Source of the DNA: Metaphire vulgaris | Lineage: Eukaryota > Annelida > Clitellata > Crassiclitellata > Megascolecidae | Assembly: GCA_018105865.1 (NCBI GenBank) | Contig: CM030868.1 | Location: 7,172,311-7,236,310 of the forward strand | Length of the DNA stretch: 64,000 nucleotides | Reading direction: 5' to 3' | Part shown: positions 11,315-23,580 of the stretch, piece by piece | Layout of the letters: each line of letters begins with the position of its first letter | Numbering within the stretch: position 1 is the stretch's first letter | The notes under the pieces: model-generated | The model's input: only the letters and a program-made list of their open reading frames with translations | The model's database searches: none | Told to the model about the DNA's origin: nothing | Position numbers and translations under genes: made by a program

Positions 11315-14300
11315 ATGGGAGACGAACAGTGGCCAGATAAAATCCGCAATGTGCAGACGACACCGTGCTTACTTGTTAACATCAAGAAAGTGAGACAGAA
11401 TGCTCAGACGATGATTGACAGGTGCCAGAGTCTTGGTGTACAGTTGAGACCACATATGAAGACACACAAGTGCCTGTGAGTTGAGAAGTTCCATCGGCTT
11501 ATAGCACTCTTGCAGATTTTAATCATTATGTGGATTTAAGTAACAGAAATGACTTTTGTAATTGGATCAAAACTTTTTTTTTCAATGTGTTTAGAGCAAA
11601 GAGTGTTCTGAACTATGCATTACCGGTACATCAACATTACCTTTGATTAACTAATAGTATTTTAAAAAACTTTCTGGTGAGATAAGTTTGAAGTTTCAGA
11701 AAATTGTGAAATTGTTTTCTTTGTTGCATAATTAATCGGCTTCTGATTTTTGAAATGCAGTTGTTTGAACTTCTCTCCAAAAAAACGTTTTTGCATTTCT
11801 CTCTGCATTTGTCATCAATATTGCAAATTAGAAAGATATTGATTCACTTGTATTATTCTCTTCAACTACAAAGCAAAGCTATATGATTTTGCACTGAGGA
11901 ATTTAATTTGACTTGTTTTCGCAATGAACAAGCAATCTAAATGATTCTCCTGCCATTAACCCCTTTACTGGGAATCCCGAATATATCCGTCCATGTTACA
12001 TTGAGTTACAGTTAAATACACGGTAAAGGGTTAAATGTTATCCTGTGATATTTTTTCTTCTTCCTATTATCAGTGAAATTGGTGAAATAGCAACTGGATA
12101 CACAAAAAGATGCATTGTTGTCTCGACGCTGAAGGAAGCCGAGGTTTTTGCTGATGGAGGATTTGACGATATTGTCTATGGCCAATTGTTTACCGAGGAC
12201 AAAATGCCAAGGTATTGGACATTAACCTCTTTATGTATTTCAATTACTGGAGCAATTAAACCTACAGTTGGACAACAATATGATACATTTTGAACTTTGG
12301 AGAATACTTCAAGTATAGCATTTGTGAAACTATAAGGACTGAAAATCACAGCTGGTTGTTTATTTGGTCTCTTGAACTTAAAGAACTCTGCACTCAAACT
12401 ATATTGTATTGTTGTATACTTCTATATTCTTCAGGACAATTTATACAGCATGGTAACATAGCAAAGGCCAAAGTCAGGAGCGCTTTATATGTAACAATCG
12501 TACAAGGTATTAAAAGTGTGTCTTGAGTTTAATAGCAAACGACTTGATGGAGGTGACTGAAGCCACCGAGTCCGGGAGCGAGTTTCATAGCAGAGGGTTG
12601 CCTCGAGTGACGGATCTCTCTCCGAACTTTACAGTCTTACTCTTAGACAGGGGACATTCAGTACGGACCGCATGCTGGATTGCAGCTGAAGATGTCGGTC
12701 GGTCATCGTTGGTCCGCGCATTAGGGACGATAAGTACTCTGGACAGTTGGGGTCGTGAAAAGCATGGAAAGTCAGCCAGCATCGTTTGAAGACGATATGC
12801 CCTGGAATCCGGAGCCAGTGGACTGAGTGGAGCTTATTCCTGAGTAGTGGGGTCACATGGTCGTATCACCTGACGCATTCAGGATCAGAATTTGATCTCC
12901 CAAATTCAATCCAGAAGGCGAGTCTGCAGCCGTTTGGTGTCCGAAAGTAGGCAGGAAGAGTAGACTTTGTTGACATATGCGTGCGAGGTGAGACCGAACG
13001 AGTCCACAATTTGACCAACATTCGCCACGTAAAGGAATGAAGAGTAGTGGACCAAGGGCCGATTCCTAAGGCACCCCGCAGTGTACAGGACGTGAGGCAG
13101 ACAAGGTACCCTCCCAGCTTGACCGACTGCGATCTCTCCCTAATGTAATCACTAAGCCAGGACAGAGCTTGACCGTTGACCCCATAGGAGGACAGCTCAA
13201 GGCGGCGAGTGAGGATGGCATGATCGACCGTGTGAAATGTAACGGAGAGGTCGAAAAGGCAGGGGAGGGCTGTTGATCTGTGTGATCAAGCATACAGCAT
13301 TGACATAGTTTGCATAGAACTTTGGCTGTTGTCCATTGCAGCATATACAAGTGTTACACAAAGTGAGGGGCTGGGAAGATGGCATAGAGGTAGCATGGTA
13401 GAGAGGCAGGCTGATGGAATAGGATCGGGTCCTGTCCTGCTGGAGTCCTAAGGTTGACTCAGCCTTACAATGCTTGTACTCAAGAATGATTTTGTGACTG
13501 ATTGACAAAAGTGTAGATTTTCATTAATGAAAAGGAAAACTTTTCTTGGCAAAAACAGAACAATGGGTTTGTCAAAGAAAAACATTTTTTGAAAACAGAA
13601 AATGGAAAATAATAGAAACTGAAACTAAACTAAAACAAAAAAGACAATTTTGAAACAGAAAATATGAAAATAGTATGAAATCAATTAAAGCCTCACAGAG
13701 AAATGCTGCAGCTCCCAAATTGCCATTAAATGCCCGACTCAGCCAGAGTAGCTGATTAGAACAGGCTATAATCATGTCATTTAGGGGTCATGTGCTTTCT
13801 CGATTCTTGGGAAGAATTAACAAAAACTAAAACGAAAATTGCCAAAAACGGAAAAATAAATGAATTTGTTAATGAAACTAAAATGGAAAATGGAAAATAG
13901 AAACTGAAATGAAACTAAAACAAGAAGCAAAAACAATTTTGAAACTAAAACTAAAAATATTCCTAAAACTAAAACTAAAAATAAATAAAAACGAAAATCA
14001 CACTGGACCTACAGTACCTTTGCCTTTACATGAAGTGAAAATTTCAATTCTTTGCTCTGCGCACGCTCTGTGTGTGTTTTAAATCATTGTTATAGACTTG
14101 GTCGTCTTGCATCAACACTCTCCAGTTTCCACGTTTTTGTGGACAGTGACAGTGGAATACAGCTGTTGGAAGACAACAAATTGCCTGACAGAAGGTGGTC
14201 TGTTTTGGTGAAAGTTGATACTGGAAGCTCAAGAGGTAAACTCATCTTCTGAACACAAAAGCTATGATGAGACAAGTTGTTCATTTTATTCACTTTTTCT

Positions 14301-16655
14301 TCCTATCCTATTCTTCTATTTTCTCCTTCTGATGTTGTCAGTTGTTGAATATACGCTCATTGTTATTACATTTTAGTAATATTACAATACAATGTGACAT
14401 GGTAATAATTTCATTATAGTGGAAACCCAATTTGTTTAATTATTTAACTTTTATATACCTATATATATATATATATATATTTATATGATATATATATATT
14501 TCAATTCTTCTATATATAATCCAGTCATCAGAACCAATAGTTGTGTTTTTTAAAATGTTAATACTGCCTTTGTCTCCTAGCCCAGCTATCACCACTCTTG
14601 ATTGTTTCAAACTGTTTCCTCAAGGCGGTGTATTTGACCATTAGGAATTTCTGGAATGTTGAAGACATTCTATAATCTGAAAATTGCTAACCTAGCATCT
14701 GCTTATAATAATTTTATTAGGGCTGTTGATTAATCGTTAACTCATCTTCTGAACAAAAAAGCGATGAAATGAGAACAATGATTAATTATTTTAACGCCAA
14801 GACTACTTTTCAATTTTTATCGCTGTATTATTTATTTTCTCCTTCTGATAATTTAATGAAACATAAAGAAATGGGTAAAACTGGCGCTAAATGAACAAAA
14901 AACAATTTTTGAAACTAAATATATGAAAAATATTAGTCTTTAAAATATTACAATACAATGTGACATAGTTTAAGGAATTTCATTATAGTTTGGCTATCTA
15001 CAGAAAAACTTTGTTTAATTATCTGCTACTGATTTTTAGGTGGAGATAAATATAAAATAAAAACAATGTACTAGACTAAAAATATTTCTTGTTCAATAAT
15101 AAATCCAACTCTCTGTCATCTTCAGTTTGATGGTCCGATATATTATATATTCAAGGAGTCTCTAAAGGCTTGATCGTCTTGCAGTTTCCACGATATGGAA
15201 CAAGCTGTTGGAAACAGCCTGGAGCTTTTTGGTGAGCCAATACCTAGTTCTCATCTTCTGTTCTTTTCTCAGACATTTCAAATTCTTAAAAACTTGGTCA
15301 AGACATTTTGCCAATGTCAAGTAATACTGCCCTATTGTTTCCCAAATTCATACATTACATGACTAATGATTGTAAAACCAAAGTAAAGAAAATCCTATAT
15401 TCAAAATTGAATTTTTAATTAAGACAAAATATTTGCTTTATAAATTATGCATTAAACTATAATCAGAAAATTAAATATTTTAATGCTAACCTAGCATCTT
15501 GATTGTAAGATTAAAATAATTTTACCAACAGCTCTAAATTTTATAGCTTCTTTGTATAACAGAGTTTTGGCCTACTTGGTGTTGCACCATCAGAAAATGA
15601 AAATGGAAGTTAAGCAACCACTGAATGAGGCTCATACTTGGCAGCAGGGGCGTTACGAGCCTGTCTGTGCCCCGAGTCACCTTATCCAGTGCCACCCCTG
15701 ATGGTGCCCTCAACTTCCGAAAAATCCTGACAAGTAAAACAAGATGTCTGACAGCTATATAACATACACCTTGTAAAGCACCCTTGACTTTGGCCCTTGC
15801 TATGTTATGGCGCTATATAAATTGTCATGAGCAATAACAATAAGATAAGATGTCAACTATTTTTTTGCCTGTTGCCAGCTATATTATGTGGGCATGTGAA
15901 GGCGGTGTAATTTAACCTAAGCGAAATAGATGACCTTTTAGATTTTTACGTGTCAGGATTTTACCGAGGTCAGTTTTCCAATTTTCTCAATATATAAATA
16001 TTTATCCAAGTGAGAAAACACTATCTCCAAAAAATGCCGCCTCTTGGATTGTGCCGCCCTGAGCACTTGCCTCCCTCATGGTCAAAACGCCCCTGCTTGG
16101 ATTGGGTGACCCTACTGGGATCAATTTCTGGTGACAGTGGTCAACCAAGCTGTTCGTCGCTTAGGTGTGGATAAATTGGTAGCAGCGTTAAGCTGTGAAG
16201 GTAAAACGCGGGTCTAGAGAAAGCAGCAGCAAACTCTAGATTAATGCCATATGCCGCCTGCATCACTGCCTACCTAGTACACAGAGAACAGGGCCGAACC
16301 CTACGCTCGCTCGAGTACGGGACCATTTTATGTATGTAGCAGAGTGCCAAGACAGACAAGCGGTATGCTCTGTGGACTATTTTGTTGAATGGAATAATTT
16401 CGAAATGCCTTTAAGTGAATGGTCTATTGACATTTGTTTGTAGCCGGAGTGTTGTGGGATGGCAACAGAGGCTTGGAGTTGGCGAGACGCTTATCTTCCA
16501 GCGCTGCCTGTTCTTTTCACGGCATATATTGTCACGAAGGGCAGTCGTACTCTTCCAAAGATGCAGGTGACATTGACCAATTTTCCAGCCAGGCTGCTGA
16601 GAGAATACTTCACTTGGCAAAGAGGTATATTTGTGTATCTGCTAAATTCCTTGGG

Positions 16656-16718
<63 letters not shown>

Positions 16719-19700
16719 CTTTTGTTTCAAAGAATATCCGTCATGATACAACACTTCATGATACAACACTTCAATGCCATAGCGTTCCGAGAAACATTTC
16801 CTAATCTCCAACCAACAACCAAACGAGAGCTAGCACATGATCATTTAATGTCTCCGGACAATTTTTTATCATAAGTCCCTCCTCGGGAATGAAGTACCAA
16901 GAGCATATATAATTATATATGTGTATATACCGGTATATATTTATTTATTTATTATTTGAAGAAATTTAAATGTTAAAAACCACTTTTATAGACCAATAGA
17001 GTAGCAGATCAATGACAAAAGATCAAATATTATTAAACAAATTTATGTTTATATGAATCCTGCTTTAAATATAAATGTTTTGATGAACGAACATCAAAAT
17101 TGCAGCATTATTGATACATCATTGGTGCTATTAATGTTTTCTTGAAAAGTTGGACTTCGTCAATGATAAGGCAGTGTTGCAACTGCTTGCTTATGGTTAT
17201 TAAAACCAGAAATCATTTTGAAACTTTCCAGTGGGGGGGGGATCAGTAGGCAGTAACTAGGAAATTCTTCCACCTCAAATACAACACTGGATAATTACAG
17301 CTCAGGCATATAAATGGCCTAGTTTTTGCAATTGATTTAGTGGGTCGTTTTAGAGTGTAGAGTTTCTAGGTCGGTAATATTTCATGCTGAAGCGTAGCTT
17401 TTGGTCATCAGTTGTGCTTCAACACAAAGAAATCCTTGTATTTTATTGGTCAGTAAATTTAATTCATTTTTTTTAATTCGACGTTATCGCTACATAGACA
17501 CCAGTTTGCTGTACATGTGACAAAGTGAATGGATGCAGTTGGTAGGCTATTGTTTTGTTTGTAGGCTAAAAGAGGCAGGGATTGAATGTAAAAGTGTTGG
17601 GGTTGGGTCAACACCAACTGCCAGTAGACCGAGTGAAGCAATGAAGCACTTAACTGAGCTGCATCCAGGAAACTATCTCTTTTATGGTATCATCAAAACC
17701 TCCAAAGTTATACAGTGAAACCCGCTTAATTGCATAGGCACCGTGCAAGCCTTGCTTATGCGATTAACTGGGCTATGCGAATAGCCGGGACGTCTGATAA
17801 TGAATTGTACGCACAAAACGCTGATTCGGATTTTTATGTTGTTATGCGATTATGCTGGTTATGCAATTAAGCGGTATGCGATTAAGTGGGATCCACTGTA
17901 ATTCTAATGCGTGTCGCTGTATCAATTGCTTTGTTGGCCATAATATCAGATAATTTCTTTCAGTTGGTATAAACTGTAGACATATTATTATTATTTTTTA
18001 AAAACTGATAATTTCTTCTGTACCATGGTACCGAGTGTCAGAAGCAAGGACTTGTTACTGAGTAGAGCTATAGAGAAATCTTTATTTCACCATAGAGTCA
18101 TAGTAGGCACAGAACAAAAATTAAAATAAAAAAATAAATATGAATAAAAATTAGAAAAAGAAATTTTAATATATTAAGCTAACGAGCATGTATATGAAGT
18201 TGGGTTAATATTTGAATGATTGTAATATGTAGTTTAAAATATGTGTACAGTTTTTCCAATAAAAGACTAAATAAAATAACAGTAATTATGCACAAACAAT
18301 AATGAATGAAAAACGATCTAAGGCAGGAAAAAATATGATTTTCTGAACAGAAATATCTTTAAATTATTCTTGAAGGATGACAGAGAACTGGATGATTTCA
18401 CAGATATTGGTAATTGATTTACAATTATTTTTAAATTATGAAAAGCTGTGTTGGTCAGTTTTAATTAGTAAAATTTTATGGAAAATTACCGGTAGTGACA
18501 GAATGATCCAATTAATTATTGAAGTAACCTGCTTGGTTCCTAACATGTTATTTTGACGTGAGAATGTTTGTTTCATAGATGCCCAGCAATACCTGATGGG
18601 TTCGTGTGGAATTGACGATGTGGCCGCCCTGATAGCAACGAGAGTCATTGGCCAGTATCCACACAGGAATCAGCTGCTAATAGACGCTGGCTGGACAGCC
18701 GTGTCTCTTGATGGCCAGAATGGAATTCCAGATGGAAAGTATTGTCTCGTTGTGGATCATCCTAACCTAAGGTATGAACAAGATTCTTCTGAAATTATGC
18801 ATTTTATATTTGACTTGAAATTGTGGCATTTGTCTTTGACTAAGCCAGAGGTTGGCAAACTTTTGGACAGCGAGGGCCAAATTGCTATGGCAGTTTCTGT
18901 CCAAGGGCCACGTAATTTAATAATTTTTCGATGTTTTTCGAGTTTACGCTTTTTAGAAAGTTTATGCTGGAAAAAGTTCAAAAGTTCTCAAAAAACATAC
19001 TTATTAAGTGTGAAAAAGTTATGACCCTTTTTGCTTGTGAGACTTTAAAAAAGGGCGATGACCTTTTCCTACAAAAAAAGCTGTGGGGGCTGGAGGGCTG
19101 GATTAAGCTAACTTGCGGGCCAGATGTGGCCCGCGGGCCGTAGGCTGCCGACCCCTGGGCGTCTAAGCTATACAAAAATTGTCTTCTGTTTGCAATCATT
19201 GATGTACTATTGAAGACATCATTGTATTTGAAGCACTGGTTCATGACTCTCAAAGTGTTGTGAAATGTTGATTCCAAGGTTCCTGTCCCTTTTGGTGTGC
19301 CTCTCTAGCACGTTACCAATCTGTCATCTTCTCACTCCAAGGACATCAGGTCAGGTCTTTGTCCTCCAGCTGCATCCAGCTATCGACTTCTCCATGACAT
19401 CTCTCTAAGATTCTTTGTCCTTGGCTATTTCTTCCAAGGTCATTCGGTGTCTTCCATCAGTGTTTCCGTTGAGATTCAGTCCTGCCATGTGCAGATCCTC
19501 TTCCAATCTGTCCACCCATCGTCTTTTCTGTCTTTTTTTAAAGATCTTTTCCCCTCTGGCTTGTAGTTGAAAATTCGTTTTGGATTTCTTATTTCTTCCA
19601 TTCTGAGTATTTGTCTGGTAAATTTCATTCTTCTCTTTCTGATTACTTCCATGATGCTCGGTTGCAGTGTTCTCTCTCTAACTTCTTCATTTGTTATATG

Positions 19701-21956
19701 TCGTTTTATCCAATCCTTAGTATTCTTCTAAGCCATTTATTTTCTGCTCATAGTATTTTTGGCTCTAATTCTTTTTTATGGTCCAAGATTCACTTCCATA
19801 TATTAGTATTGGTATTAAACAAGTGTTGAAATTCTTATTTTTGTTTTCATCCCAATGTCATGCCTTTTGAAAATTTTGGTATGTAGCCTTTTTGAATGTA
19901 GATCCTGCCATTGCTATTCTTCTTTCAATCTCCAAGTCCAAAGCCCTTCTGCTTCCAATTCACTTCCCAAGTAAACGAATTTCTTCACCATTTCAAATAT
20001 TTTTTTATCGTGTGTAACTATTGGCCATTCTCCCACTGTCTTTGTAATTGGCATTATTTTTGTTTTATTAGTGTTTATTTTTAATCAAAAATTTCCACTC
20101 TCCATTATTAAGGCCAGTTTTACACTCCTTGACGGGCATTCTGCTATTAAACATGTATCATCGACATATTTTGCCTCAACTATATTTCCTGGCTTTAGAG
20201 ATGTTCCCAATCACATACCGTTAAACATGTCAATACATATGACAGTAACATCCAGTTTTCTCAAACAGTCAAATTGGGTGAGAACATGTGGTAAAAGTCA
20301 TGTGAATTTCTTTAATTAACTGAAGTCAATTTGCAGATCAACAACATTGCCTCCATCTTTGACAATTATTGGAATCATAAATAACATGAAATAATTTCTC
20401 TTCTCTTAGGCAAATAGACTTTCAATAAAGACAAATACCTTGGCAAAAATTGACTTTGACAGAGCTGAATGCTTTAATTTTCCAAAACTTGGCTAAGGAA
20501 ATTATAGTGTTCATGGTTTGAACTAGCAGCTGTTCTTATTTGTGGATTTGAAACATGCATGTGAGCATTGTTCGATAATTTTGTTTGTTCAGACTAGTGA
20601 AAATGACTCAGGAAGTTGGATTCCTGGAACCAGTTAAAGGAGAGATGGATTTTGAAAATTTTCCAATAGGAAAGCTTCTGTTTCTTATGCCATATCATGT
20701 AAGTCTCATTTGACAATGGCAGCTCATGCTTAATGCCAGTAAATTGAGCACACTGTTTGCTGAAGGTATTTGGAGTAGTCCAGAGTTCAGTTCTGTCATG
20801 TATTAAATGCCTAATTTCATTTTACATGAAATCTTGTGCATGACAAATTGAATCTCATTAGGTAAACTGATCCTTAACTGTTGCTGAGAATTAGGGGCTG
20901 TCCATTAATTATGTCAAAATTTTTGGGTCAATTTTTGACCCCCTCCCCCTTGTCAATGACTGTCAACTTTCAGTGACCCCCTATAATTATGTTACAAATT
21001 TTTGAGCCCCCCTCCAACTACGATCAGTGATGGGTCTCCCTAAAAGGTTTAGAAGGTTATTATTTTTGTGGCAATGATCATTTTCCCTTTCTTTTGTCAT
21101 CAAGTGTCATAATGTAATGATGATGACCTTGTTTTTTGCTTGTCAGGCTTTTTTCCATTGTAATAAATAGTATTCCATGAAATTTCTTATTTTTCACCAT
21201 TTGTAAAAGAAAATGAAATTGTTGACGTCAACTTCTCTTGACCCCCCTGTCAAGAACTGTCAAACTTTTTCAAACCCCTCCCCCCTATTTTGTTGATGTA
21301 ATTAATGGACAGCCCCTTATAATAGAGCCAAGTCTAGACACTAGACTGAGACACAGCTGTTGATAAGCGCATTGTTAAAACATTGGTGCATTGTTAAAAT
21401 CGATGCACCTTATGGTAACCATAAAGTTTATGGTAATAGAAGATTTTTTAAACATTAACCTTTTGTTGACTTATCAAGAAACTGATGTAGAATAAGACTT
21501 GGCATGCACACATGTGCATGTGTGTAATTATAATATGCCTTATTTTACTTATAAATTTACTAATTTACCATGTGTACATGTGCAGCTGTGTGAAAAAGTA
21601 CTGCACGTTTATAGGATTTTGGGATTTTTGTTTTTATGAATATCTGAATAACCATTAATGATTTAGGATATGCAAATCTCAATATATTTCAACGGGTATT
21701 GATGTTTTTGGTAAAGAATTTTCTAATTATTGTGTGATTGCCTTTTGGGTCCTCACAACAAAATTTTTGTGAGGAGCGTGAAACGTGCAGGACTTTTTCA
21801 CACAGCTGTACACGCACGTGATTGTCATTCATACTTTTAATTGTATTTTCTGTGTTTGATTTTCAGTCTTGTGCGACAGCCTGCATGCACGACCGGTATT
21901 ATATTTGCGAAGGCGACAATATTATCGATGTTTACAAGCCTTGCAGGGGCTGGTAG
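11315..21956 (+). CDS. D-serine dehydratase / D-threonine aldolase-type PLP enzyme
   Basis: Eight coding exons with consistent phases: 11315-11475, 12074-12211, 14096-14235, 16444-16624, 17565-17686, 18579-18771, 20593-20698 and 21867-21956, giving 376 residues. That is the length of chicken D-serine dehydratase. It is a fold-type III PLP enzyme with an alanine-racemase-like N-terminal domain. The Schiff-base lysine is K49 in RPHMKTHK (45-52). Further blocks are [10 protein letters not shown] (exon 3), [13 protein letters not shown] (exon 4) and the [10 protein letters not shown] glycine loop (exon 5). The C-terminal His-Ser-Cys places His347 and Cys349 at the zinc-ligand positions of the vertebrate enzyme. 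Family members dehydrate D-serine or related D-hydroxy-amino acids to a keto acid and ammonia; the exact substrate here is inferred. The introns are full of transposons, and intron 3 contains a decayed second copy of exon 3. Possible symbol DSD/dsd-1; I leave it blank because naming varies. Confidence 0.93.
11956..12034 (-). mobile_element. 79-bp TTAA-ended MITE, copy 3
   Basis: Inverted relative to the copies at 4814 and 5002. Ends are TTAACCCCTTTACTGGG and (inward) TTAACCCTTTACCG, with the conserved core TACATTGAGTTACAGTTAAA. It sits only 39 bp before exon 2 of the D-serine dehydratase-like gene. Confidence 0.75.
12530..13290 (-). mobile_element. Decayed LINE reverse transcriptase
   Basis: On the minus strand the right part encodes [20 protein letters not shown] followed by [10 protein letters not shown] and [10 protein letters not shown], a recognisable Jockey/CR1-superfamily RT palm. 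The left part encodes the C-terminal block with [13 protein letters not shown] and [15 protein letters not shown] motifs. Frames are broken throughout. It lies in intron 2 of the D-serine dehydratase-like gene. Confidence 0.65.
13367..13480 (+). mobile_element. tRNA-derived SINE relic
   Basis: The head GGGGCTGGGAAGATGGC.. and the downstream TCCTAAGGTTGACTCAGCC match the head of the minus-strand SINE at 54523-54806. The B-box is degraded (GGATCGGGTCC). Confidence 0.5.
13509..14010. repeat. A-rich AAACTAAAAC degenerate repeat, possible hAT-type element
   Basis: Strongly strand-asymmetric tract of AAACTAAAACGAAAA variants. The ends (AAGTGTAGATTTTCAT and, inward, CAGTGTGATTTTCGT) are loosely inverted, hinting at a hAT-type element. 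No flanking duplication found. Confidence 0.4.
14739..15540 (+). pseudogene. Decayed duplication of D-serine dehydratase exon 3 and flanks
   Basis: A stretch at 15169-15240 retains pieces of exon 3 (CTTGATCGTCTTGCA, CAGTTTCCACG, CAGCTGTTGGAA-like and TTTTTGGTGA) with large internal deletions. The exon-3 donor flank CTCATCTTCTGAAC recurs at 14742 and, shorter, at 15250. The downstream intron block CTATAATCnGAAAATT ... GCTAACCTAGCATCT recurs at 14672 and 15459. No open frame survives. Confidence 0.6.
15568..16330 (+). mobile_element. 5S rRNA-derived SINE, interrupted by a hAT-type element
   Basis: The head GCCTACTTGGTGTTGCACC...GGAAGTTAAGCAACC...ATACTTGG resumes after the insertion as ATTGGGTGACCCTACTGGGA. 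It follows 5S rRNA including the box A (AAGTTAAGC) and box C (TACTTGGATnGGTGACC) regions. A body with GGTAAAACGCGGGTCTAGAG follows and recurs at 35.6 kb. SINE3-like in design. The Pol III promoter is degraded. Confidence 0.65.
15645..16095. mobile_element. hAT-type element inside the 5S-derived SINE
   Basis: Inverted ends CAGGGGCGTT. Flanking 8-mers CTTGGCAG and CTTGGATT share their first five bases. The insertion splits the 5S box C. No coding capacity. Confidence 0.6.
16659..16718. repeat. (TA)n microsatellite
   Basis: About 60 bp of perfect TA, starting about 35 bp after the exon 4 donor of the D-serine dehydratase-like gene. A related TA-rich tract lies at 16900-16955 beside a short piece (16860-16900) that matches the repeat at 41880-41920. 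Confidence 0.9.
17711..17900. mobile_element. Pogo/Tc1-type MITE
   Basis: TA-flanked, with inverted ends CAGTGAAACCCGCTTAAT and (inward) CAGTGGATCCCACTTAAT, 190 bp. It lies 25 bp after exon 5 of the D-serine dehydratase-like gene. Related designs are at 28273 and 29312. Confidence 0.75.
18846..19157. mobile_element. hAT-type MITE
   Basis: Ends CAGAGGTTGGCAAACTTTTG and (inward) CAGGGGTCGGCAGCC. It contains the GGGCCnnn..TGGCCCGCGGGCC block common to hAT-derived elements. Flanking duplication is imprecise (GACTAAGC versus GTCTAAGC three bases further out). Confidence 0.6.
19290..20250 (-). mobile_element. Decayed LINE reverse transcriptase (possibly RTE-type)
   Basis: On the minus strand it encodes the RT catalytic box as [11 protein letters not shown], then [35 protein letters not shown] and a [19 protein letters not shown] tail, with stops between. 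The spacing from the YxDD box to the YLGS motif fits RTE-like or related LINEs. Located in intron 6 of the D-serine dehydratase-like gene. Confidence 0.65.
20894..21316. mobile_element. MITE, possibly PIF/Harbinger-type
   Basis: Inverted ends GGGGCTGTCCATTAATTA are flanked by TTA on both sides (20891-20893 and 21317-21319). A TTA duplication with G-rich ends fits PIF/Harbinger, which is tentative. Each arm also carries a GTCAA..TTGAC plus CCCCC-rich block. Confidence 0.65.
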
Positions 21957-22282
21957 CCACGAAGCCATAATAGAAATCTGATGTGATTTATTTTTGAACT
22001 TTTAAATATACTGCAGGTGCCTTGGCATTTCTTTTGTGATGAGTTCTTCAATTTCATCCTGTTTCTGATTTACATTTGTTATAGTTAGTGGAGTTTTGCT
22101 TGAACTTGCCGATTTGTGTTCATGATGTTGGTTATAGTATATAATATATCTTATTTCAACTAAATATTTGTTATTTAGACATAGATTGTTTTAAATAATT
22201 TATTTTCACAAACTAATTTTCTCTTATAAATTGTATTTTAAGAAGTTATCACTGCTCATGGAGCATTATACTTTTGCATATC

Positions 22283-22342
22283 GGATGCATTTTGTATATC
22301 TATGCAAGTATCATGCATTTTGTATATCTATGCAAGTATCAT
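22283..22342. repeat. Short tandem duplication
   Basis: A unit of about 29 bp beginning ATGCATTTTGTATATCTATG occurs twice in tandem in the 3' flank of the D-serine dehydratase-like gene. Confidence 0.7.
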
Positions 22343-22452
22343 ATCTGTACATGTCAGTAGTTGGACTTAAATGTTTTGCAGAAATACATGTAGTCTTAAA
22401 TTGATGTGGAAATTGATATGGAAAACATGGTAACACCAAATATAAATTGTAA

Positions 22453-22534
22453 TTAACCCCTTAACCGGGCACGACGGCTCAGAGCCGTCCAGTTTACATT
22501 GAGTTACAGATTTATTCCCCGGTTAAGGGGTTAA
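22453..22534 (-). mobile_element. 82-bp TTAA-ended MITE, copy 4
   Basis: Ends TTAACCCCTTAACCGGG and (inward) TTAACCCCTTAACCGGGG, near perfect. It contains the core TACATTGAGTTACAG. An inner small palindrome GACGGCTC AGA GCCGTC is unique to this copy. Confidence 0.75.
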
Positions 22535-22775
22535 AGTGGTTTGGGGTACCGGGGTCATGTCAAAACTCGCCCGGTATTTTCACAGTCTAATTTATGCCCT
22601 TTGTCATGGAGTTCAGGCCCCACAGTGTGGTGGTGGGGGATTTCTTCCAATTGTTGGCAGGTCTGTAGCCTTATGACAAATCAATGATGTCTGGAGTTCT
22701 CTTATTATTAAGATCCAGAATTCTAATTATTATGACACAGACATTGAAAATTTTAAATTCATCCATACTTGTGGG

Positions 22776-22952
22776 CAGGGTGCGATTTGTAGGGGAAGGG
22801 GGATTCCTCCCCCCCACTGCCCAACTGCATCCCCTTACTGCTACATCCCCCACCACTACATCCCCCCACTGCTACACTTCCCCAACAACTACAGCCCCCC
22901 AAGCTCGACATATTCCTCCCCCCCACTGCTCCAGGTCACAAATCGCACCCTG
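22776..22952. mobile_element. hAT-type MITE
   Basis: Inverted ends CAGGGTGCGATTTGT; flanks CTTGTGGG and CTCGTGGG match at 7 of 8. The interior has C-rich CATCCCCC(A/C)CTGCTA-like repeats. The surrounding 22961-23580 is AT-rich DNA with nothing recognised. Confidence 0.75.
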
Positions 22953-23580
22953 CTCGTGGGTAACGCAAGTAAATGGAGATGAATAATGGATCGATTGCGA
23001 TATTTAAAACAGTTCAACATGCCTTGAAGTTAATGAAGAGTTAAGACATGCTTTTGGATTACCTATGTATTAGTTTCTGTAAGAATCAATATATGAGTTG
23101 AAATGTTCGTCGAGTCAAATAGAGATAAAATTGACCTTGCAGTATTTAAAATATTTTAATTAATTTCATAATTTCTGTAAATTCAATTCTGCACATGAAT
23201 TTATTCTGTTGGTTTTACGAGTAATAAGACTTGAGTTGGAGTACATACATTCTGATTACCGGGTAATGTCAATTATTGCATCAGAACTTGCAATTGATTG
23301 ATAATTTGAGAGATTCTTGTGACAATTCTGACGGGGAAAGTAAATGTGCCACAATGTGATTCTTTACAAATGCACCCTATGGCAGCACCAGAGATCACAA
23401 ATGTAAATTCCGAAAGTAAAGGGTGGGGACCAGGGAAGCAATTTTTTTAGAGCTAAAGATGGATTCATGGAATTGTCTGGATGAAGAATCAGTAACATTG
23501 AAATAATAAATGGAATCAAAAGTTACCCAGGAAAACTGGATTGTTAGATGTTGAGAACAATTCTTTTGATTTTCATGCAG

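Noticed and set aside
15568..16150. Functional 5S rRNA gene
   Set aside because: It is interrupted, diverged and followed by a SINE body; it lacks the terminal T-run of a 5S gene.
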